From contig JAPKXR010000230.1 in the NCBI GenBank assembly GCA_026394715.1, forward strand, positions 1-64,000: DNA of 64,000 nucleotides, read 5' to 3'. The notes beneath the pieces are model-generated. The model was not told where the DNA came from. It made no database searches and saw nothing but the letters and a program-made list of their open reading frames with translations. This stretch comes from Methanomicrobiales archaeon (GTDB lineage Archaea > Halobacteriota > Methanomicrobia > Methanomicrobiales > Methanospirillaceae). Below, piece by piece: positions 9,758 to 20,417 of the stretch (its first letter is position 1; each line of letters opens with the position of its first letter). The translations under genes and the position numbers were made by a program.

Positions 9758-10840
9758 ATGGACCTGCGGCGGCTGCTGAATGATACCTGTGAGGGGTACC
9801 GCCTGACAGAGAAGGACGCGGCCTCTCTTCTCAATGTCCGGGGCCATGAAGTATTTTCAATTCTTGCTGCTGCAGACGATATGCGGGAGAAAAAGGCCGG
9901 AACTATCATCACGTACGTGCGGAACCAGAATATCCATATCACGAATATCTGCAAAAATCTCTGCGGCTTTTGTGGGTTCGGGAAAGCTCCGGGTGATATG
10001 GGGGCATACTGCAATGACCGGGTGGCGATCGAAAAGAAAGTGGCGCTTGCGGTGGGGCGGGACGTCACAGAAATCTGCCTGCTCTCGGGGGTTCACCCTG
10101 ATTTTACCATGGAGTCCTACGAGGAGATCCTCACCTGGGTTACCCGGGCAGCCCCGGGAGTCCACGTCCACGCGTTGAGCCCGGACGAGGTCGCCCATGC
10201 CTCTACCAGGAGTGGCATCTCTACGGTTGAGGTACTGGAACGGATGAAAAAAGCTGGACTCGGTTCACTCCAGGGGACCGCCGCAGAGATCCTTGTCGAT
10301 GATGTACGGTCTGTGATCTGTCCGAATAAACTAAAAACCCAATTGTGGACTCAAATAATCAGGGAAGCCCACCGTATGAAGATCCCAACGACCGCGACCA
10401 TTATGTACGGCTCGTATGAAAATGCCATGGACCGTGCACGACACCTGTCGATTCTCCGCAAAATTCAGGATGAGACTGGTGGATTTACCGAACTGGTCCC
10501 GTTAACGTATATTCATACCGGTACCCCCCTCTTCCAGCAGGGTATTGCCCGCGCGGGTGCAACTGGCATGGAAGATATCCTCCTGGTTGCAGTCTCGCGC
10601 CTGTTTCTTGATAATGTTAAAAATATCCAGGTCTCATGGGGAAAACTTGGGCTTAAGATGAGTGAACTTGCTCTGGCATCGGGTGCAAATGACTTCGCAG
10701 GGACGATGTTCGCGGATGATGTTTCAAAAGAGGCTGGTGCCGATAGTGCTGAATATCTTGACCCGGTTATAATGGAGCGGATAGCAAAGGACCTCGGGCG
10801 CACGCTCCGCCAGAGGACAACCCTGTACGAGCTTTTGTGA
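9758..10840 (+). CDS. cofH: Radical SAM FO synthase subunit CofH, paralogue 1
   Basis: 360 residues. CofH joins a tyrosine-derived group to 5-amino-6-ribitylaminouracil, the first of two radical SAM steps to the deazaflavin FO of coenzyme F420. The cluster-binding CX3CX2C is at C65, C69 and C72 (CKNLCGFC). The barrel carries TEICLLSGVHP and GLGSLQGTAAEI. The ATG at 9758 is chosen because GAGG lies six bases upstream; TTG at 9746 is an in-frame alternative. A closely related copy lies at 11555. Typing as CofH rather than CofG rests on overall sequence; CofG is not in the window. Terminator T-tracts follow. Confidence 0.85.
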   Translation: MDLRRLLNDTCEGYRLTEKDAASLLNVRGHEVFSILAAADDMREKKAGTIITYVRNQNIHITNICKNLCGFCGFGKAPGDMGAYCNDRVAIEKKVALAVGRDVTEICLLSGVHPDFTMESYEEILTWVTRAAPGVHVHALSPDEVAHASTRSGISTVEVLERMKKAGLGSLQGTAAEILVDDVRSVICPNKLKTQLWTQIIREAHRMKIPTTATIMYGSYENAMDRARHLSILRKIQDETGGFTELVPLTYIHTGTPLFQQGIARAGATGMEDILLVAVSRLFLDNVKNIQVSWGKLGLKMSELALASGANDFAGTMFADDVSKEAGADSAEYLDPVIMERIAKDLGRTLRQRTTLYELL

Positions 10841-10848
10841 AAGCGTCA

Positions 10849-10874
10849 TTTTTTTCAAAGGGTCTTTTTTTTTT
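10849..10874 (+). terminator. Tandem oligo-T terminators after cofH
   Basis: T7 (10849-10855) and T10 (10865-10874) follow the stop within 35 bases; consistent with archaeal termination. Confidence 0.55.
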
Positions 10875-11114
10875 ACAACACATCGCAATGTAATTCAGAC
10901 GATGAAACTGTTCAATGGATGAAAAAGGGCCCCCGTTATTTTACTCCTGTTAAGATATTCCCCGGGCAGGATGTACCGGGGAGATTTAAAAAAAATTCCA
11001 ATGAATCCGGATCAGTTCCAATCACGGGTCGCGGTGCCGGTCCACACCTGTCTCACTACTGGATGAACTGGCGAATTTTCATACCTTCTCCGCTATTGGT
11101 CCCGTGTTTCAGTT

Positions 11115-11417
11115 TCAGGAGAGCAGGTCTAGTGCGTCCTTTCCGGTCATCCCGTTGATCACACCAAGTCCCTGTGCGGCAGTGTTGGCTTCTTTTACTT
11201 CACCGGACAGGAGGTCAGCGATTGTTACGATTGACGGTCCTGTTACCGGACGGACCTTCGCTGCCGCATATGCAAAATTATTGAGTGCAGAAACATCAAA
11301 GGCGCCGCACCCCACCATCCCGTTCTTTGTGACAACGCCTACAAGGTTGATACTGCCGAGGGGGATCACAAACCCTTTGCCCTCCGAATGCCTGAGTGAA
11401 ATCGTCTCTTCGATCAT
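11115..11417 (-). CDS. DUF1805 (YunC-like) protein
   Basis: 100 residues. The sequence matches the small DUF1805 family: an ISLRHSEGKGFVIPLG opening, NGMVGCGAFDVSALN in the middle, then AAAKVRPV and IADLLSGEVKEAN. Function is not established. The ATG at 11417 has GGGGGAA upstream; an in-frame ATG at 11465 would add 16 residues of atypical sequence. It lies inverted between the two cofH genes. No membrane segment. Family call is moderate; no role is proposed. Confidence 0.7.
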   Translation of the reverse strand: MIEETISLRHSEGKGFVIPLGSINLVGVVTKNGMVGCGAFDVSALNNFAYAAAKVRPVTGPSIVTIADLLSGEVKEANTAAQGLGVINGMTGKDALDLLS

Positions 11418-11554
11418 GTGCGTTCCCCCGGATTGAATTATTGGTGCTGACTGGGCATAAAGCATTCATGGTCCGTGAGGGCCCGCCAGGCAGTGCAGTG
11501 TCTTTTGGATGAGTTTATCTGTCCGGCCATCCTTCGTCAGATGAGGCAATCGGG

Positions 11555-12658
11555 GTGTTTAACTTTCAGGTGATAGATCCAGTCCGGCAATTACTCAATG
11601 ATGTTCTGGGTGGCCACCGGCTTACGGTTGACGAGGGGACAATGCTCATGTCCACCCGGGACCGGCGTGTATGGGACATCGTATCAGTGGCGGACAAAGT
11701 GCGGGAGAGGGTAACCGGAAACCTGGTCACGTACGTGAGGAACCAGAACCTCAATATCACAAATATCTGCATAAACACTTGTGGGTTCTGCGGTTTTTCA
11801 AAAAAACCAACTGATGCCGGAACATTCCTTTTTGGTACCGAAGAAATCCGGGAGAAGGCGGCACTCGCCCGGAAAAGAAATGTCACAGAAATCTGTACGG
11901 TGAGTGGTCTTCACCCAGATTTCGATGCCTCCTCCTATACCGGGATAGTCCGCACTCTTCATGAAGAAGCCCCTGACATCCACATTCACGCAAGTAATCC
12001 CATGGAAATCGCGTATGGGGCAAGAAAAAGTGGTATCACGACTGGAGAGATGCTGGTGGAGATGAAAGGGGCAGGCCTTGGTTCACTGTGCGGGACCGCG
12101 GCAGAGATCCTCGTTGATGAAGTACGTGACGTGATATGTCCCGGGAAAATTCGTACCGCGGAATGGGAGAAAATTATCCGGGAAGCGCACCTGCTCGGGA
12201 TACCTACGACAGCGACAATGATGTATGGCCATTGTGAAACGGTTGCAGACCGGGTCCGGCATTTAGAGATTATCAGGAATATCCAGGATGACACACGCGG
12301 GTTTACAGAATTTGTGCCGCTCTCGTTTGTTCATCTGAACACGCGTCTTTTCAGGGAGGGTACTGCGCGGCCCGGGGCTACCGGGAGGGAAGATCTGCTG
12401 ATGGTCGCCGTCGCGCGGCTATTTCTTGACAATATCCATCATATCCAGGTTTCCTGGGTTAAGACCGGTATCAAAATGGCGCAACTCGGTCTCTTATCCG
12501 GAGCGGATGATATTGGTGGAACAATGTTTGAAGAGAGCATCTCGAAGGGAGCAGGAGCATCCAATACCGATTACCTGGATCCATCAGAGATGAAAATACT
12601 GGCTGATGACCTCGGACGTGAATTAAGCCAGCGCACCACGCTTTATGCGTTTGTGTGA
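11555..12658 (+). CDS. cofH2: Radical SAM FO synthase subunit CofH, paralogue 2
   Basis: 367 residues, full length, collinear with the copy at 9758 and by eye roughly half identical. The radical SAM cysteines are C72, C76 and C79 (CINTCGFC), with TEICTVSGLHP and GLGSLCGTAAEI conserved. GTG start with GAGG eight bases upstream. Differences between copies fall mostly in the N-terminal 60 residues and the surface helices, while the barrel core is kept, so both are probably active. Whether the second copy shares the substrate is unknown. A T7 tract (12668-12674) follows. Confidence 0.82.
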   Translation: MFNFQVIDPVRQLLNDVLGGHRLTVDEGTMLMSTRDRRVWDIVSVADKVRERVTGNLVTYVRNQNLNITNICINTCGFCGFSKKPTDAGTFLFGTEEIREKAALARKRNVTEICTVSGLHPDFDASSYTGIVRTLHEEAPDIHIHASNPMEIAYGARKSGITTGEMLVEMKGAGLGSLCGTAAEILVDEVRDVICPGKIRTAEWEKIIREAHLLGIPTTATMMYGHCETVADRVRHLEIIRNIQDDTRGFTEFVPLSFVHLNTRLFREGTARPGATGREDLLMVAVARLFLDNIHHIQVSWVKTGIKMAQLGLLSGADDIGGTMFEESISKGAGASNTDYLDPSEMKILADDLGRELSQRTTLYAFV

Positions 12659-12758
12659 AAATTCAGGTTTTTTTAAGCGTATGCCTGAATAACTCAATTT
12701 TCTGGACTGCCGTAAAAATAAATCGCCGGGTTAGAATGTTATCTGGATATGAGCCTGT

Positions 12759-13475
12759 TTATTCCTCCTTGTTCATCGCCTCTTTCTCTTCCTCCACAAA
12801 CTCTTCGACATCCCTGTATGCCCGCTGGAGGAGACTGACCAGCGGTGCGAGTGCAATCCAGGAGATTTGTGCAAGGGTCGTACTGAAAAAGGCAATCGGG
12901 ATCGATATCAGAAAAATTGCGATAACAACCAGTTCCCGGTGATAATTGAACCTTATAACGCGTGCGCCCAGATGGGGATCTATAAGACGGTGATTCCTGG
13001 ATGCATATACCCAGATGATGATAAGTATTCCCCCGGTTACTACCTGCATTGCGGCAAACAGTATTGTTGCCAGTTCGAAATTCCCGTATTGGATGATGAG
13101 GTTAGTCAGGAAAGGAATTACTGTAATACACATCAGGAAATAGAAATTAAGACTGATAAGCGTAGAATTACACCGCTTCATATGGGCAAACACCCTGTTA
13201 TGGCCCCGCCACCACGATGCAATGACAAAAAAGCTGACAAAGTAGCTGATAAATGTCGGACCCATACCCATGAGATCCGTTACTAACTCATTCTGATGTG
13301 CCCCGGTGGATAATACCGGGGCTATCAGCGAAAGGGCAAGCAATGTAACGGCGAATGCGAATACCCCGTCGCTGATGGCCAGAACCCGGTCTAAATTTTT
13401 ACATACGGGATCATAGCCCCCTGTTTTGTGGGGTACGTGTGGTGCTGTCTGGTCAGCGACCGGTATGGAAGTCAA
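12759..13475 (-). CDS. TMEM175/DUF1211 family potassium channel
   Basis: 238 residues, six predicted membrane segments. The family hallmark is in the first segment: RVLAISDGVFAFAVTLL (about residues 30-46), the RxxxFSD-type signature of archaeal and bacterial TMEM175 homologues, which form tetrameric K+-permeable channels. The N-terminal 28 residues are polar with several histidines; the C-terminus is acidic. The start is TTG with an AT-rich element about 20 bases upstream; no in-frame ATG or GTG exists before residue 60. Monocistronic and convergent with cofH2. Confidence 0.82.
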   Translation of the reverse strand: MTSIPVADQTAPHVPHKTGGYDPVCKNLDRVLAISDGVFAFAVTLLALSLIAPVLSTGAHQNELVTDLMGMGPTFISYFVSFFVIASWWRGHNRVFAHMKRCNSTLISLNFYFLMCITVIPFLTNLIIQYGNFELATILFAAMQVVTGGILIIIWVYASRNHRLIDPHLGARVIRFNYHRELVVIAIFLISIPIAFFSTTLAQISWIALAPLVSLLQRAYRDVEEFVEEEKEAMNKEE

Positions 13476-13528
13476 TACCGGAGTTATTTACTTAAAAAGA
13501 TAAAAAATGTGCTTGTTTGAAAATATCT

Positions 13529-14080
13529 TCAATGCCCTGTGTGGAAAAGTCGCGCTATCTTGTCACCGATTTTCTTTGCGTGCTCGATTGCCTCCTCATC
13601 CGTAAGCACATCCCCTGCGAGATATCCTTTCCCCTTTACGTGGCCCATGTAGGAAAACTCGTGTGCAGACAGGAACCCTTCTATGGTCTGGATTGTTCTT
13701 GAACCTCCCTTATCGGCCTCAACCGAAACAGCCACGGCCTTCCTCCCGGCCAGTCTCCGGTCGTGGTAGTAGGAATATGTCCTGTCAATGAAGTTCTTCA
13801 GTTGTCCCGATACGTCGTAGTAGTAGGTCGGTGACCCGATCACGAGCACTTCACAATCAAGGATAAGCGACGCGACATCTTCCCAGTCATCGTCGGTGAT
13901 GGAGCACTCGTGTTCTTTTTTACACTTCTCGCAGCCGATACAGGGGTGGATTTTCTTTTCCGCCAGGGATATGAACTCGGTTGTCAGACCCTTCTCTTCG
14001 CATTGCCTGAGCACGATCTTTACAAGCATACTCGTATTGCCCTCTTTTCTCATACTCCCGGAGATCCCTAGTACCTGCAT
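13529..14080 (-). CDS. Iron-sulfur flavoprotein (Isf), flavodoxin-like
   Basis: 183 residues. FMN-binding flavodoxin fold with GISGSMRKEGNTS phosphate loop. The compact 4Fe-4S motif of Isf is complete: C47, C50, C53 and C59 (CIGCEKCKKEHEC). Methanogen Isf proteins pass electrons from ferredoxin and have been linked to reduction of O2 and H2O2. SPTYYYDVSG and NFIDR contribute the flavin pocket. ATG at 14080 with GAGTGA just upstream is favoured; TTG at 14098 overlaps the upstream gene's stop region. It follows the GIY-YIG gene closely and is probably in its operon. Confidence 0.85.
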   Translation of the reverse strand: MQVLGISGSMRKEGNTSMLVKIVLRQCEEKGLTTEFISLAEKKIHPCIGCEKCKKEHECSITDDDWEDVASLILDCEVLVIGSPTYYYDVSGQLKNFIDRTYSYYHDRRLAGRKAVAVSVEADKGGSRTIQTIEGFLSAHEFSYMGHVKGKGYLAGDVLTDEEAIEHAKKIGDKIARLFHTGH

Positions 14081-14094
14081 ACCATCACTCTCAT

Positions 14095-14544
14095 TCAACA
14101 GTGTCCCTGCTTGGTATTGATTGTTGCGATGATCGGGTCAAGATCGATTGACCCCATCGCACTGATGATGGTATTGACCGGATCTGATTCAAAATAAAAA
14201 AGGTGCGAATCACAATGGCAGTCACTGCACCCGAAACCTCTGACCGGGACCCCACCGATCGCATTTGCGAGTTTACATTCGATCGGCCGGGTCGTATGTG
14301 CGCAGAGGGCTGAGAGAAGGGTGACCTCCTCGTGTCCCAGCAGGTAGTCAATATGCCACCGTTTTGTAATGTTTCGTGAGGCCGCGAGTTTAATATGGCG
14401 TTGCACCCGCTTGAGCCCCCCTTGGCCCAGTGCGGAACCGGTATATACATGCCAGCCACCTGGAAATGCCAGGTCCCCGAGGGCACCCACCCGTACTGTG
14501 CATGGCTTGTTGAACAACACAAGACAGTAAACTCCTTTTTTCAT
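14095..14544 (-). CDS. DUF123 GIY-YIG-like protein
   Basis: About 149 residues. The N-terminal 100 match DUF123, a GIY-YIG-type nuclease-like domain often found alone or fused to endonuclease III in archaea: KGVYCLVLF, VRVGALG, FPGGWHVYTGSALG and KRWHIDYLL. A cysteine/histidine stretch near residue 105 (FGCSDCHCDSHLFYF) is typical of the archaeal group. DNA repair is plausible but unproven. ATG at 14544 is used, TTG at 14547 is equivalent. It lies between an MBL hydrolase and an Isf, all on the minus strand. Confidence 0.78.
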   Translation of the reverse strand: MKKGVYCLVLFNKPCTVRVGALGDLAFPGGWHVYTGSALGQGGLKRVQRHIKLAASRNITKRWHIDYLLGHEEVTLLSALCAHTTRPIECKLANAIGGVPVRGFGCSDCHCDSHLFYFESDPVNTIISAMGSIDLDPIIATINTKQGHC

Positions 14545-14557
14545 CAACCCTTTCCTT

Positions 14558-15160
14558 TCAGGGATAGGTCATCCGGATAAGTTCACGAGCGGCGGCGATA
14601 TGGCGGGCACCGCCCTGACGGGATGGTTCCCCGTGCCCGGGATAAAGGCCGCGGATGTCAAGTTTCGAAAGCCTTTCAATTGACCGGACTAACTCATCCA
14701 GGTTCCCGCCCGGGAAATCAAACCTGCCAAATCCACCATCGGTAAACACGGTGTCCCCTGAGATCAGGTCCCCGCTGGCTTCGTCCAGGATGCAGATGCT
14801 GCCCGGTGTATGCCCCGGGGTGTGAATAATCAGGAAACCACCTACATAGTCCCCGTCTTTGAGCAGGGTATCGGCAGCAATCCCGGGTGAATGAGAGCCA
14901 AAATGCATGGAAAGACTCTGTGCATCCTCAACAAGCCCGGATGCGTCATCCTGGTGAACATATACCTCTGCCTTGCACATCAGGGCAATTTCTTTCACGT
15001 GGGCCGTATGATCAAAATGACAATGGGTGAGGATGATTTTCTGAATGGTGTCCCGGTATTTCGAGACGGCTAAGGGTGTCACCCCGGCGTCAATGAGGAC
15101 ATCACCTACAAGGTAGGAATTAGCAAATACCGGGTCACCGGGAATCCACTGGACGGGCAT
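14558..15160 (-). CDS. MBL-fold metallo-hydrolase
   Basis: 200 residues. Metallo-beta-lactamase fold with the dinuclear metal motif THCHFDHT (about residues 49-56), TPGHTPGS, a GDTVF aspartate and the final GHGEPS histidine: a glyoxalase II-like hydrolase of unknown substrate. The frame is open upstream to 15397, but that stretch overlaps thiC antisense; the ATG at 15160 gives the normal family N-terminus (MPVQWIPGDPVFANSYLV). Only 25 bases separate this start from the divergent thiC start. Confidence 0.85.
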   Translation of the reverse strand: MPVQWIPGDPVFANSYLVGDVLIDAGVTPLAVSKYRDTIQKIILTHCHFDHTAHVKEIALMCKAEVYVHQDDASGLVEDAQSLSMHFGSHSPGIAADTLLKDGDYVGGFLIIHTPGHTPGSICILDEASGDLISGDTVFTDGGFGRFDFPGGNLDELVRSIERLSKLDIRGLYPGHGEPSRQGGARHIAAARELIRMTYP

Positions 15161-15185
15161 GCACAATAATAAGTTCCCGTGACAA
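15161..15185. promoter_or_regulatory. Compact divergent promoter, MBL hydrolase / thiC
   Basis: The two starts are 25 bases apart, so each promoter must extend into the other gene. AATAAT near 15168 could serve thiC; an AT-rich element near 15190 on the minus strand could serve the hydrolase. Both would give nearly leaderless messages. Confidence 0.35.
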
Positions 15186-16481
15186 ATGTGTTTTATGTAT
15201 ACCTTCGTCCAGGAATGCCACAACGGAGTCCCTGCTGTCGTGGAGCAGGCAGCCAGGATTGAGGGAATTTCGCCCCGGGACCTCGCAGGAAGCATTGCAA
15301 GGGGTCGGGTGGTTATCCCCTCGAACCCGAACCGGGACCACAAGGTATGTGCGGTTGGTGAAGGGTGCCGTGTCAAGGTCAATGTGAATGTTGGCACATC
15401 GGGTGAACGGTGTGACGAAGACCTCGAAGTAAGAAAGGCGGAGGCAGCGATTAAAAATGGTGCTGATACCCTGATGGACCTCTCGACCGGGGGGGACCTC
15501 CCGGAAATCAGGAAGCGTATCCTCGCCCTCGATGTGCCGGTCGGGACCGTTCCGATTTACGAAGCGGTCCGGAAAGCCGGCAACGTTGCTGATGTAGACT
15601 CTGATACGCTTTTTAATGTAATCCGTCAGCATTGCAACGATGGTGTCGACTTCCTTACCCTGCACTGTGGTGTAAATTACGAAGCCCTTGCGGCACTCCG
15701 CGAGGACCCGAGGCTCATGGGCGTTGTCAGCCGGGGCGGGGCATTTCATATCGCCATGATGGTGCAGAGGGAAGAGGAAAACCCGCTGTTTAAGGAATAC
15801 GATTATCTCCTCGAGATTCTTGCAGAGTCTGATGTCGTAATCAGTCTCGGTGACGGGATGCGACCGGGGTGTCTCCAGGACGCAGGGCGGAGGGCCAAGA
15901 CCGTTGAATACCTGACGCTCGGCAGCCTCGCACACCGTGCTCTTGACCACGGAGTCCAGCGGATGGTCGAGGGACCAGGTCATATCCCGATGAACCAGAT
16001 CGGGTACAACGTGAAGATGATCAAGGAACTGACCGATCATGCCCCGCTCTACCTCCTCGGTCCGTTAGTCACCGATATCGGCGCCGGGTATGACCATGTC
16101 GTTGCTGCCATAGGGGGTGCAATTGCCTGTAAAAGCGGCGCAGATTTCCTCTGCATGGTCACTCCGGCCGAACACCTCGCCCTGCCGGACGTTGACGATA
16201 TTATTGAAGGTACACGGGTCGCCTGCCTCGCAGCGCACATCGGCGATATGGCGAGACGGAAAGATGAGTCTGTCATGCAGCGGGAGTCGCAGATGGCGGA
16301 CGCCCGGCGGAGACTGGACTGGGAAGGCCAGTTCAGGCTGGGCCTCTTTGGTGACGTGGCAAGAAAAATCCACGAGCGGGATGGCAAGCTCGAGACCTGT
16401 TCGATGTGTGGGGACCTCTGTGCGATGAAACTGGTAAAAGGTCTCCTTGAAAAGGAACCCGCCCCAAAGGAAAAAAGATAA
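15186..16481 (+). CDS. thiC: Phosphomethylpyrimidine synthase ThiC
   Basis: 431 residues. A radical SAM enzyme turning aminoimidazole ribotide into the pyrimidine of thiamine. The C-terminal cluster motif CSMCGDLC (CX2CX4C) is intact near residue 410; SNPNRDH, MDLSTGGD, HCGV, SRGG and EGPGHIP are the usual active-site blocks. Length is normal for archaeal ThiC. The ATG at 15186 has no ribosome site; an ATG at 15195 would fit a leaderless message from the element near 15168. No TPP riboswitch is possible in the 25-base gap. The following purE is convergent. Confidence 0.93.
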   Translation: MCFMYTFVQECHNGVPAVVEQAARIEGISPRDLAGSIARGRVVIPSNPNRDHKVCAVGEGCRVKVNVNVGTSGERCDEDLEVRKAEAAIKNGADTLMDLSTGGDLPEIRKRILALDVPVGTVPIYEAVRKAGNVADVDSDTLFNVIRQHCNDGVDFLTLHCGVNYEALAALREDPRLMGVVSRGGAFHIAMMVQREEENPLFKEYDYLLEILAESDVVISLGDGMRPGCLQDAGRRAKTVEYLTLGSLAHRALDHGVQRMVEGPGHIPMNQIGYNVKMIKELTDHAPLYLLGPLVTDIGAGYDHVVAAIGGAIACKSGADFLCMVTPAEHLALPDVDDIIEGTRVACLAAHIGDMARRKDESVMQRESQMADARRRLDWEGQFRLGLFGDVARKIHERDGKLETCSMCGDLCAMKLVKGLLEKEPAPKEKR

Positions 16482-16516
16482 TCATTCAACAGGTTTTCAG
16501 GACGGGATCCGTTCCT

Positions 16517-16903
16517 TTATGTTATCGAGAGTATCCGCACTGCGAGCAGCGCGGCATTATCACCATTATCTATCCCGACACAGGCCACGGGGACACCCTT
16601 TGGCATCTGGACAATTGATAAGAGCGCATCAATCCCCTGCAGAGGTCCGCTTACCGGGACACCGATAACCGGTTTTTTTGTCCTTGATGCGATCACACCA
16701 GGGAGGGCCGCCGAGAGGCCGGCGATTGCGATAAAAATTTTGCAATTGCTCATTTTCACGAATTCATCCAGTCTCTCCGGCTCCCGGTGGGCGGAGATGA
16801 CAGAACTATCGTAAGTTATATTGTGTTTAGCGAGGACTGCTCCCGCGCGTTCAGCAATTTTTGCATCTGATGCGGAACCTGAAATAATCGAAACCTCAAC
16901 CAT
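16517..16903 (-). CDS. purE: N5-carboxyaminoimidazole ribonucleotide mutase PurE
   Basis: 128 residues. Moves the carboxyl group in purine synthesis to give 4-carboxy-AIR. The family opening is intact (SIISGSASD), followed by SAHREPERL and the glycine-rich [16 protein letters not shown]. It is a short version without C-terminal extension. ATG at 16903 is used; an in-frame TTG at 16912 is possible. The 57-base gap to the next gene holds two nested TATA elements, one for each direction. Confidence 0.92.
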   Translation of the reverse strand: MVEVSIISGSASDAKIAERAGAVLAKHNITYDSSVISAHREPERLDEFVKMSNCKIFIAIAGLSAALPGVIASRTKKPVIGVPVSGPLQGIDALLSIVQMPKGVPVACVGIDNGDNAALLAVRILSIT

Positions 16904-16960
16904 AAATTCCAACCAAACTTATATTTTGTCTCTATTAATATACTATGGGCTGATTAACGA
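16904..16960. promoter_or_regulatory. Nested divergent promoters, purE / aminotransferase-rib operon
   Basis: A TATA element near 16927 read leftward (AAAATATAAG) and one near 16940 read rightward (TTAATATACT) each lie about 22-26 bases from the opposite gene starts. Both messages look leaderless and the two promoters cannot easily be occupied together. Confidence 0.45.
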
Positions 16961-18549
<1,589 letters not shown>

Positions 18550-18609
18550 GATATACTGTTCGGGACAGTTTATGAATAATCAGTAAAGATACAATAGTTG
18601 AGGAATTAT

Positions 18610-19026
18610 ATGGCGCAAAAGGCGATAAAACTCGGATTTGTAGTCGCAGAATTCAACCGCGACATCACCTACATGATGGAGATCGAGGGGCGGGAACACG
18701 CCGCGTTCCTTGGTGCTGAGGTATCGGAATGCATCTATGTCCCCGGGGTATATGACATGCCACTGGCTATCAAGAAGATGTTAAAGGACGGAAATGTTGA
18801 TGCGGTGGTTACGATAGGCTGTGTGATTGAAGGGTCTACACAACATGACGAAGTCGTGGTGCAGCATGCGGCAAGAAAGGTAATCGACCTCTCGCTCGAA
18901 TTCGGGAAACCTGTCACCCTTGGTATATCAGGGCCCGGAATGACAAGGCTTGAAGCGAATGACCGGATCGATTACGCAAAACGTGCTGTTGAATCTGCAA
19001 TAAAACTGGTCCAGAGATTGAAATGA
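18610..19026 (+). CDS. ribH: 6,7-dimethyl-8-ribityllumazine synthase
   Basis: 138 residues. Condenses 5-amino-6-ribitylaminouracil with dihydroxybutanone phosphate. Motifs [20 protein letters not shown] and [13 protein letters not shown] mark the active site, with the catalytic histidine in the last. ATG at 18610 has GAGG six bases before it; the TTG at 18598 is rejected because that GAGG would lie inside the gene. The stop overlaps the next start (ATGA). The ribitylaminouracil substrate is shared with CofH, whose genes lie 6 kb away. Confidence 0.92.
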   Translation: MAQKAIKLGFVVAEFNRDITYMMEIEGREHAAFLGAEVSECIYVPGVYDMPLAIKKMLKDGNVDAVVTIGCVIEGSTQHDEVVVQHAARKVIDLSLEFGKPVTLGISGPGMTRLEANDRIDYAKRAVESAIKLVQRLK

Positions 19027-20159
19027 GGGAATTGTCCGGCAAGATTGCCGGTATTGCCCCGTCGGCCACGATGGCCATCTCGAATGAAGCCAAGAAGATG
19101 CAGGCAGCCGGGATCGATGTTATCAGCCTCTCTATCGGAGAGCCTGATTTCGATACACCCGAACATATCAAAGAGGCCTGTATCAACGCACTCCGGAGAG
19201 GTGAGACCCACTATGCCCCAAGTAACGGCCTCCCCGAACTGAACCAGGCAATTGCTTCGAAGATAGAGGTGGAGAACCATTTTCCCTGCAGGAAAGAGGA
19301 TGTGATTGTTACCTGTGGTGCGAAAGACGCTATTTATGAAGCCATGGAGGCCGTTCTCGACCATGGTGATGAAGCAATTATCCTTGACCCGTCCTGGGTA
19401 AGCTACGAACCTTGTGTTCAGATTGCAGGTGGCAGGCCCGTTCACCACCCGTTGAATATGCGGACGTTCCAGGTCGATGATTCCCTGGTTGACCGGATCA
19501 CGGCACATACCCGGATGATTGTCATCAATTCTCCTTCCAACCCGTCCGGTTCCGTGCTGGATAAAGCGTCACTGCGGCTGATCACGGATACCTGCGAAGA
19601 TTATGACCTTATCGCCTTGTCCGATGAAATTTATGAGAAATTGTTGTATGGAAAGGAGCACATCTCGCTTGCCTCGGTCGGTGATATGGCAGAACGGACG
19701 ATCACGGTGAATGGGTTTTCGAAAGCCTATGCCATGACCGGGTGGCGCCTCGGTTATGCAGTAGCACCATCAAAAATTCTTAACCGGATGTCCATTGTCC
19801 AGCAGCACACGATCAGTCACCCCACGAGCTTTGCGATGTGGGGCGGGCTTGCAGCGATTCAGGGTAACCAGTCGTGCGTTGAAACGATGAGGCAGGAATT
19901 TGCCAGGCGCCGCGATTACCTGATGAGGGAGCTCTCGGGGATGGGATTTGAGTCAGCTCCTGCAGATGGGGCATTTTATGCGTATATTCGCGTCGAAGGG
20001 GATGATATGGAACTTGCGGAGGACTGGTTGAAAAAACTGCATGTTGCAGTGACACCAGGTACAGCCTTCAATTCTCCTGGGTGGGAAAGGCTTTCATACG
20101 CGACATCGATGGTCAGTCTCGCTGAAGCAGTGAAACGTATAAGGGCATCAGTAACCTGA
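19023..20159 (+). CDS. Class I/II aspartate-type aminotransferase
   Basis: 378 residues, close to archaeal and bacterial class Ib aspartate aminotransferases. The PLP lysine is K234 in [22 protein letters not shown] and the [10 protein letters not shown] aspartate/tyrosine complete the cofactor site. The opening [12 protein letters not shown] is typical. Probably makes aspartate (and perhaps aromatic amino acids); substrate range not certain. Last gene of the aminotransferase-ribC-ribH operon, coupled to ribH by a four-base overlap. Confidence 0.88.
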   Translation: MRELSGKIAGIAPSATMAISNEAKKMQAAGIDVISLSIGEPDFDTPEHIKEACINALRRGETHYAPSNGLPELNQAIASKIEVENHFPCRKEDVIVTCGAKDAIYEAMEAVLDHGDEAIILDPSWVSYEPCVQIAGGRPVHHPLNMRTFQVDDSLVDRITAHTRMIVINSPSNPSGSVLDKASLRLITDTCEDYDLIALSDEIYEKLLYGKEHISLASVGDMAERTITVNGFSKAYAMTGWRLGYAVAPSKILNRMSIVQQHTISHPTSFAMWGGLAAIQGNQSCVETMRQEFARRRDYLMRELSGMGFESAPADGAFYAYIRVEGDDMELAEDWLKKLHVAVTPGTAFNSPGWERLSYATSMVSLAEAVKRIRASVT

Positions 20160-20417
20160 TAGTAACTTATTTTGAGTGCAAATTTTCAATTAGCAATAAA
20201 ATCCTGCGTATAATTGCGTAACAATCCCCAAGCGTGTCACCCTGGTTGAAAAAAGGCATTTTCGGGGATATTTTCATATTAAAAACCATCGGTTTTAATA
20301 TCATTACATAACAACATATGGATTGAAATGAACCAACGCTGGCTCTGATGAAGGGATGAAAAAGTAGTACCAGGATGTCCCTGAGCAGTCATCTATTCAG
20401 GAATGGGAGGGACCACT

